Below are positions 57,577-64,000 of a stretch of 64,000 bases of DNA, one piece after another (within the stretch, counting starts at the first letter, position 1; the number at the start of each line of letters is the position of its first letter). The translations under genes were made by a program, and so were the position numbers. The notes under the pieces are model-generated. The model searched no databases. It saw nothing but the letters and a program-made list of their open reading frames with translations, and was not told the DNA's origin. The stretch is from Nicotiana tabacum (Eukaryota > Streptophyta > Magnoliopsida > Solanales > Solanaceae), in assembly GCF_000715075.1 (NCBI RefSeq), contig NC_134096.1, forward strand, positions 69,631,026-69,695,025, in the 5' to 3' direction.

Positions 57577-59696
57577 TGTAACGACCCGGCCGGTCGTTTT
57601 GAGAGTTGTAGCCCCGTTCCTTCATTTACTGCTCATTTTGTACTTTATAACTGATGCGTGACTTGCCGGGGTAGTTAGTTGAGGTCCGAAAAGGTTTTGG
57701 AATGAGTTAAGGCACTTAGTCTCAAGGTTGAAAGTTTAAATTGAAAAGGTTGACCGGATATTGACTTATGTGCAAACGACTCCGAAATAGAGTTTTGATG
57801 GTTCTGCTAGCTCCGTTGGGTGATTTTGGACTTAGAAGCGTATCTGAATTGTAATTTAGAGGTCTATAGTTGAATTAGGCTTGAAATGACGAAAGTTGGA
57901 AATTTAGAAGTTTGACCGAGAGTGAACTTTGTGGTTACCGGGCTCTAATTGGGGTTCCGAGAGTTGGAGTAGGTCCGTGGTGTCATTTGTGACTTGTTTG
58001 CAAAATTTGAGATCAATCAGACGTGATTTTATAAGTTTCGGCGTCGTTTGTAGAAGTTAGAATTTTCTTAGTTTCAATAAGCTTGAATTGGGGTGAGACT
58101 GGTATTTTGATGTGATTAGAGGACTCAACTAAGTTCGTATCGTGTTTTAGGATTTGTTGGTATATTTGGTTGAAGTCCCGGGGGCCTTAGGATAATTTCG
58201 GATGGTTTTCGGATCAAAATTTGAGTTTGAGTAACTGCGGTAACTGAAGCCTTCTAATGCAATCGCACATGCGGAATATTGGTCGTAGGTGCGAGCTTGG
58301 GAGCGCAGGTGCGGCCAGGAGTGAGGAGAACTGGGGGCGCAGGTGTGAAGGATTTTTCGCACCTGCGTGGTCGCAGATGCGGCGTGAGGGGCGCATAAGC
58401 GGTGTTTGGCCAGTGGGGAGGTTGCGCAGGGGCGATGGTAATTCCGCACCTGCGGTTGCACAGATGCGAGGGCAGGATCGCAGAAGTGGAGTCCCAGTCC
58501 CAGTGGTTCACCGTAGAAGCGAAAGTATTGTCGCTTCTGCGACGCCGAAGATGCGATTAAGTTTTTGTAGAAGCGGAAGGGCTGGACAAAACATTTAAAT
58601 TCAAGGGTTCGCGATTTTGCTTCATTTTAAACATTTCAAGCTCGGGATTGGGAGATTTTTGAGAGGATTTTCGAGGAATTTCCTTAGGTAAGTCCCTTGT
58701 GCTCATTTTTAATCAATAATCTTGTTTCCTCATTGAATTTTCCACCTAGTTTATGTGTATTTAAGGTGAAATTTAGGAGTTTGAGGCTAGGGATTTGGAT
58801 TGTTGAATTTGGGGATTTGGGTGGCGATTTGGTGTCGGATTTTGGCAAATTTGGTATGGTTGAACTCGTGGTTGAATGAGATTTTCGAATTTTGTGACTT
58901 TTATCGGATTTCGAGACGTGGGCCCGAGGGCCGATTTTTGACCTTTGATTAATAACTTCGTATTTTCTTATATAAGTGATTTCTTTAGCCCGTGTTGATT
59001 GTATCGAACTGTTTGTGACTAGATTCGAGGCATTTGGAGGTCGACTCACGAGGCAAGAGCGTGTTGGAGTAGGGATTTGCACGGTTTGAGGTAAGTAACA
59101 GTTCTAAATTTGATTCTGAGGGTATGAAACCCCATAATATGTGTCATGTGATTGGTTTTGGAGGTGACACGCATGCTAAGTGACGGGCGTGTGGGTGTGC
59201 ACCGTAGGAATAATGACTTAGTCAATTCCATGAAACTGAATAGTTAGAAAATATGTTGTTATCCATAAATTCTCCACGTGTTATAGAAAATGAACTGCAA
59301 ATCATGTTAGAAATCATGTTTAGACTATGTGTTGGCACTGTAGGGACCCACATAGGTCGTGTATATATTGAAATATCTGCTAAATTGTTGTTTTGTACTC
59401 AGTCACAGTTTTGCTTGCATATTGCATCTGAGTCTCTAGTGTTTATTATTGATACATCATATCATTGCTGTTTGGGCTGATTATCATGATTACTGAGAGC
59501 CCGAGAGACTGGAGAGGTTGATGACTGAATGAGGCCGGGGGCCCGATTTGTGTAAGGATATTATGGGATCGGGCTGCATGCCGCATCATGTTTTATTGAT
59601 TTCTGCCATGATTGGCTTGTTATAGCGCTTGGGCTGAAGGAGCCCCTCCGTAGTCTACACATCCACACTGAGCGCAATGGATTTATATTGAGGGAT
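57577..59696 (+). mobile_element. Gypsy LTR, interrupted and incomplete
   Basis: It starts TGTAACGACCCGGCCGG after AGTTA. It is collinear with the 51581 LTR type through the inverted-repeat block (58258-58575), AGGTGACACGCATGCTAAG (59160) and GGATCGGGCTGCATGCCGCA (59567). It stops at 59696, where another LTR of the same family begins. No continuation was found right of that LTR. Its fragment is 2.1 kb. Confidence 0.85.
58258..58575 (+). repeat. CGCAGGTGCG/GCGCAGGTG inverted-repeat block
   Basis: CGCACATGCGGA, CGTAGGTGCGAG, GCGCAGGTGCGG, CGCACCTGCGTGG, CCGCACCTGCGG and TCGCTTCTGCGACG are among a dozen dyads, 681-998 bp from the LTR start. It uses the same motif class as 20438-20780 and 33118-33436. 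Confidence 0.88.
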
Positions 59697-60000
59697 TGTA
59701 ACGACCCGGCCGGTCGTTTTGAGAGTAATAACCCCGATCGCCTATTTACTGTTTCCCCCGTACCTTTTTCTACTTAGGTGACTTGCCAGGAGGTTTTGTT
59801 TTTAGTTTCGGAGTGTTTTGGGACACTTAGTCCCTAAATGGAGGTTTAAGCCTTAAGATTTGGACCATAGTCGGAGCTATATGAAGACGACTCCGGAATG
59901 GAATTCTGTTGGTTCCGTTAGCTCCGTTAGGTAATTTTGGATTTAGGGGCGTATCCGGATTATGTTTTGGAGGTCCGTAGCTCATTTAGGTTTGAAATGA

Positions 60001-60105
60001 TTTGGATCTTTCAATCTTATGTCGTGAGGTGGATCTAATTGAGGAGCACTGGGAAGAATGGATCGGGGAGATGCCCTTGAAGATCACTTACCCAGCTCTG
60101 TTAGG
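60001..60105. other. 105-bp foreign segment inside LTR
   Basis: The LTR reads GAAATGA up to 60000 and resumes ACGAAAGTCG at 60106, where the sister LTRs read GAAATGACGAAAGT without interruption (57893). The inserted bases contain GTCGTGAGGTGGATC and GGGAGATGCCCTTGAAG. They have no terminal repeats and no clear duplication. In one frame they are open and extend an ORF at 60002-60295. The origin is not recognised; filler DNA captured during break repair is one explanation. Confidence 0.75.
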
Positions 60106-60486
60106 ACGAAAGTCGAATTTTTGGAGTTTTGGGCCGGTAGTGAAATTTTTGATATCGGGGTCGGTTTTCGATTTTGGAAGTTGGAGTAGGTCTGTAATGT
60201 TGAATATGACTTGTGTGCAAAATTTGGGGTCAAACGGACGTGGTTTAGTTGGTTTCGGCATCGGTTGTCGAATTTGGATGTTTCAAGTTCTTTAAGTTTG
60301 AAATGGAGGATGATTTGTGATTTTAGCATTGTTTGATGTGGTTTGAGGATTCGACTAAGTTCGTATGGTATTTTAGGACTTGTTGGTATGTTTGGTTGAG
60401 GTCCCGGAGGTCTCGGGTGAGTTTCGGATGGTTATCGAATTATTTTTGGACTTGAAAGAGTTTTCTGGTGCTGGTACTGCAGTAAT

Positions 60487-60685
60487 CGCACCTGCGTAAG
60501 GCTGCCCGCAGGTGCGAGCAAATTGACACAGAAGCAAATTTTGGGCAGCCTGAGCTGGGACTGCAGGTGCGCAAAGAATTTCCGCAGGTGCGGCCCTATA
60601 TCGCAGGTGCGGAGGCAGAAAGAGGGTAAGTGATTTGCGCAGATGTGCACATTTTCAGCACAAGCGCACCCGCAGGTGCGGAAAT
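60487..60685 (+). repeat. CGCAGGTGCGG inverted-repeat block
   Basis: TCGCACCTGCGTAAG, CCGCAGGTGCGAG, TCCGCAGGTGCGGCC, TCGCAGGTGCGGAGG and CCGCAGGTGCGGAAA are present. After subtracting the 105-bp insert it lies 685-885 bp from the LTR start. CCTGGGCAGTAG follows at 60687. Confidence 0.88.
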
Positions 60686-61645
60686 ACCTGGGCAGTAGTT
60701 AAAACCGAAGGGCTTCGCGATTTTTGTCATTTTGGACTTTGCAAACTCGGTTTAGGGCGATTTTTGAGAGCATTTTCGAGAGATTTCTTGAGGTAAGTCC
60801 CTTGTACTTATTTTGATCAATAATATTGCTTCCCCATTTATTTTTCCACCTAATTAGTGTGTATTTAAGGTGGAATTTGAGAGTTGAGACTAAGGATTTG
60901 AAAAGTTTGAATTGTGGATTTAAAGGACCATTTGGTGTCGGATTTTAGTAAATTTGATATAGTTAGACTGGTGAGTGAATGAGCTTTCAGATTTTGTGAC
61001 TTTTACCCGATTCCGAGACGTGGGCCCGGATCGACTTTTTAGGGCGAATTTCAGAATTTTTGTTGAAGTATTGATTTCATTCATTAGATGAGTCTATTAT
61101 GGTTGTATTTATGATATGTAATTACTTTTGGCTATATTTGGGCCATTCAGAGCCAAATATTTGTGGGAAAGGCATTCTTACCGATTGATTGAGCTTGGTT
61201 CGTGGTAAGTGGCTTACCTAACCTTGTGTGGGGGAACTCCCCGTAAGATTTGTACTATTTTTGATATATGAACGCCGCGTACGTGAGGTGATGAGTACGT
61301 ACAAGGGGTAATTGTGTAAAAACTCGATTTTGTACTAAGTAATAACGTGATTTCTTTCTTATTTGAGTTTCATCAGCATGTGTAGTATCCTGCTAGATTA
61401 GAATATCATGCCTACTTGCCTTAACCGTTTACTTAAACTACGTGCAGCATGTTTAGTGAATTTACCTTTCTGTCCTTAACTGGTACTTAAGTTGAACTGT
61501 AGAATTGCGTTCCGTAACTATTGAATTCTATTATTTTCGCTGCATATTTACTTTGGGGCTACGTAACGATATTCCGGGAGATCCCCATGTACTGCATATT
61601 TACTTTGGGACTACAGAATGATATTTCGGGAGAAATTAAGAGTGG

Positions 61646-62751
61646 GGCAGGTTTATTAGAAATTTCATCTCAAAAAGAAAGAAAAAGAAAAGAATAAAAA
61701 AAAAAAAAACTCAAATTCTCTTGTTTCAGAAACTAGGGCAAAGTTTTTAAAATGGATTCCAAAAGTTGTAAATAAAGTACCCCTGTCATTACAATTTTGA
61801 GCCTCCATACGGTCCTTTCTTTCTTGCCCTGTCCAAAAGCCTCATTACGGTCCAAATAAAAATCCTTATCAGATTGATTCCTGAAAATGCCAAGTCAAGC
61901 ATATTGTGAGCTTATCAAGATTTTTTGTGGAAATCAATAACGATTGAAGGGGTAGTCAATTAGCCAAGCAAAGAATTGGAAGCGACGTTGAGGAAAATGA
62001 GAGAGACTTGTTGGTGAAAACCTTTTGAGGCACTACAAGTCGAAATGGTGAGATATGAGTGCAACAAAATGTCTTTGATTAAAACATGCAATGACTGCGG
62101 CACATTTGGAGGAGCAAAGTAGACCAACTCTTCAACATCAGGTAAGGATTTGACAAGTCAACAAGTTTGGAAAGATGGAAAAATCAAGTTATTGGTCTAA
62201 ATACATATCACATTCCTTTGCCTTATTCTTCATTTTAGATAAGCTCTCCTTCTCAATGAAATCTCATCATACACCGCTCTCTTTGATTTTTACTTGTGCA
62301 TTTTTTCTTCTTCTTTTGCTCAAGACAAGCAAGAAAGAATTTTCAAATTTGCCACAAAGAGGTCCCAAATTAGGAAGGGAGGTGAGCAATTTGACAATCA
62401 ATGTGAAGAGACGCTCAATTCGGCAATCCAAGTGAAAGGGAATAACTTGTTTGGCAATACAACTGAAATGAATGAATTAATTTTGGGAATTTGAGTGAAG
62501 TGACGTGAACAAACTTGGTCGAATCCCATGGGCAAATCACTCTGGATCTTCTTCGAAACCAATGCAAATCAACCCTAGCAAGCCAATCAAACAACAATGA
62601 TTAAAAGTCAGCTTACAAATTTGTCACGAGTCAACCAATTTTTATTTTTTATTTATTTGTTTTTTAAAAAAAATAAAGAAACAAAAAAGAGGAAAAAATC
62701 ACGTGGTTGTTTTAATTGAAGCATAAGCTGTTTGAGAATCTCATTATCCCC
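61646..62751. other. Non-coding stretch before the minisatellites
   Basis: An A-rich part (61670-61710) is followed by repeat-like DNA with AGCCTCATTACGGTCC (61838), known to me from large Solanaceae retrotransposon interiors. An 86-codon ORF at 62175-62435 has a hydrophobic stretch (SLIFTCAFFLLLLLK) but no recognisable family. I take the region, with the arrays that follow, as possible interior of a large Gypsy (Tat/Ogre-like) element; this is inference. Confidence 0.35.
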
Positions 62752-62890
62752 AGGTATTTTCTTAATTGAGAAGATCATTACCTTCTAGGCATTTTTCCTA
62801 GTTGAGAAGATCATTACCTCCTAGACATTTTTCCTAGTTGGGAAGAACCATACCTCCTAGGCATTCCCCCTAGTTGAGAAGAATCTTTAG
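62752..62890. repeat. 36-bp minisatellite (CCTAGGCATTTTTCCTAG)
   Basis: About four units of CTCCTAGGCATTTTTCCTAG plus TTGAGAAGATCATTAC. The CTAGG...CCTAG parts form a short inverted repeat in each unit. Confidence 0.88.
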
Positions 62891-62974
62891 CTTTCTTTAA
62901 GTTCAGGGGTCCCGCCTGGAAAATAGGATAAGTTTTTATTCTAGTCAAGCTTAGTTTATAGTTTTTCTCAGGCT

Positions 62975-63368
62975 CAATCTCACATCTAGGAGTCACACTT
63001 CCTAATTTGAGTTATTCAGTTTCTAGGAGATGCACTTCCTAGTTCAAGTTTCACCCCTAAAAGACGCACTTCCTAGTCTGGGTCTTTCAGGTTATTCTTT
63101 TATGAGACACACTTCCTAAATTGAGATTTCATTTCTAGGAGACACACTTCCTAGTTTGAGTTCATCCTTAGGAGACACACTTCCTAGTTTGGGTAGTTTG
63201 AGTTCATCCTTAGGAGACGCACTTCCTAGTTTGGATCATTCAAGTGTCACCCCTAGGAGAAGCACTTCCTAGTTTGGGTCATTCAGGTTTTATTTTTAGC
63301 AGACGCATTTGCTAGTCAAAATTTTCTTACTTTTACTCACAGGAGACGCACATCCTAGTCGAGTCTTT
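62975..63368. repeat. ~40-bp minisatellite (CTAGGAGACGCACTTCCTAG)
   Basis: About ten units of CTAGGAGACGCACTTCCTAG plus a variable TTTGGGTCATTCAGGTTTC-like spacer of about 20-25 bp. CTAGGA and TCCTAG form a 6-bp stem with an 8-nt loop. Spacing is irregular. Confidence 0.88.
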
Positions 63369-63486
63369 GGTTCTAGTCTCATCATTGCATCCTTCATCAA
63401 TAGCATAGGTGATTTACACTCTTGCTAACAACTCAAAAATCTTCCTAGTGCAAACTGGGGCAGAAAATTTTGTTTGTTATGTTTGC
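63369..63486. other. Spacer between minisatellites
   Basis: Non-repetitive sequence (TCATTGCATCCTTCATCAAT and onward) without ORF. Confidence 0.6.
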
Positions 63487-64000
63487 AGGCACCCACCTGG
63501 AGAACGAGGGGAAATATTTCAGAAATCAGTTTTAGGTTCAAGTCAGAAGTACCAGGAGCCCGCCTGAAGAACAGGGTCAACTTTTAGTTCTCAAGTTTTA
63601 ACTCATCAGGCGCCCACCTAGAGAATGGGGGAATTCATTTCAAGTTTTAAGTCATCAGGCGCCCACCTGAAGAACGAGGGAATTTATTTCAAATTTTAAG
63701 TCATCAGGCGCCCACCTGGAGAACGAGGGAATTTATTTCAAGTTTTAAGTCATCAGGCGACCACCTCGAGAATGAGGAAATTCATTTCAAGTTCAAGTCA
63801 GTATCAGGCACCCACCTAGAAAACGATGGAATCTATTTTAAGTTTTAAGTCATCAGACGCCCACCTGGAGAACGAGGGAACTTATTTAAAGTTTTAAGTC
63901 ATCAGGCGTCCACCTGGAGAACGAGGAAATTTATTTCAAGTTTTAAGTCATCAGGCGCCCACCTAGAGAACGAGGAAATTCATTTCAAGTTCAAGTTAGT
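63487..64000. repeat. 49-bp minisatellite (CAGGCGCCCACCTGGAGAAC), runs off window
   Basis: Ten units are visible: CAGGCGCCCACCTGGAGAAC followed by GAGGGAATTTATTTCAAG and TTTTAAGTCAT. The unit is 49 bp in the better copies (starts near 63606, 63655, 63704). CAGG...CCTG makes a short stem around GGCGCC. The array continues beyond 64000. Confidence 0.92.

Larger units (their letters stand above)
59697..61645 (+). mobile_element. Gypsy LTR inserted in LTR, 3'-truncated
   Basis: It starts TGTAACGACCCGGCCGG after GGGAT inside the preceding LTR. It follows the same family (CGTATCCGGATTATG, GGTTTCGGCATCGGTTGTCG, the block 60487-60685, GTACGTGAGGTGATGAGTAC near 61280) and is lost near 61645 after AATGATATTTCGGGAGA. 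It is closest in order to the LTRs at 17728 and 24189. A 105-bp foreign segment lies at 60001-60105. Confidence 0.85.

Noticed and set aside
58147..58598. ORFs of 60-113 codons on both strands
   Set aside because: Again the dyad block of an LTR; frames on both strands overlap, and none resembles a protein family.
62175..62435. 86-codon ORF with a hydrophobic segment as a possible small membrane protein gene
   Set aside because: There is no family match, no clear gene structure, and it lies in repeat-like DNA next to minisatellites.
63487..64000. Regular 49-bp repeats considered as a CRISPR array
   Set aside because: The units are directly adjacent, with no unique spacers, and the DNA is a plant nuclear repeat region.

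Overview
The window is transposon-dominated plant nuclear DNA with no intact host gene. The families present (Tekay/Del-type chromovirus with a chromodomain, Copia with a possible env-like 'putative plant transposon protein', plant L1 LINEs with DUF4283, CACTA, Helitron, and TTTGGC-type MITEs) suggest Solanaceae, most like Nicotiana. That assignment rests on recalled family resemblance, not on a search. Every coding region recognised is broken by stops, frameshifts or insertions. No tRNA, rRNA, CRISPR or bacterial-type feature was seen.

Layout. 1-8447: a plus-strand Ty3/Gypsy chromovirus (5' LTR from 1215, gag, pol, chromodomain, deleted 3' LTR 7826-8447), preceded by the integrase end of another copy (236-1214). 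The first 238 bp repeat 9278-9515 with one mismatch, which points to a tandem duplication of about 9.3 kb. 8540-12026: a minus-strand 'putative plant transposon protein' ORF split by a 1.36-kb insertion. 12027-13345: LTR-like non-coding DNA.

13346-38269: CACTA-type termini with 3-bp ATT duplications enclose about 25 kb of nested insertions. These are a minus-strand L1 LINE (14982 to about 30640) whose reverse transcriptase is cut by a 10-kb pol-less Gypsy element (17728-27751, 5-bp target duplications); two MITEs; a four-copy ~230-bp tandem repeat; CACTA-like subterminal repeats; an LTR fragment; and a second, plus-strand LINE.

38369-45778: a minus-strand Copia element cut by a solo LTR (38903-45244), which holds a second solo LTR (41186-44102) with perfect target duplications. 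45776-46050: a MITE. About 47262-55353: a Helitron candidate split by another Gypsy element with no recognisable coding capacity (47862-54701). 57577-61645: one Gypsy LTR inserted into another. 61646-64000: non-coding DNA, then three minisatellites whose units each contain a short inverted repeat; the last array runs off the window.

The most striking unexplained structure is a 200-350-bp GC-rich block of short inverted repeats lying about 600-1050 bp inside nine LTRs. Its position is constant but its motif differs between LTRs (CGCACCTGCG/CGCTTCTGCG, TCGCGTTCGCGA or CGCGATCGCG); a tenth LTR has a weak variant nearer its start. In the best-preserved copies it lies just upstream of CTGGGCAGA and a TATAAAG box, which fits a rapidly evolving U3 enhancer.
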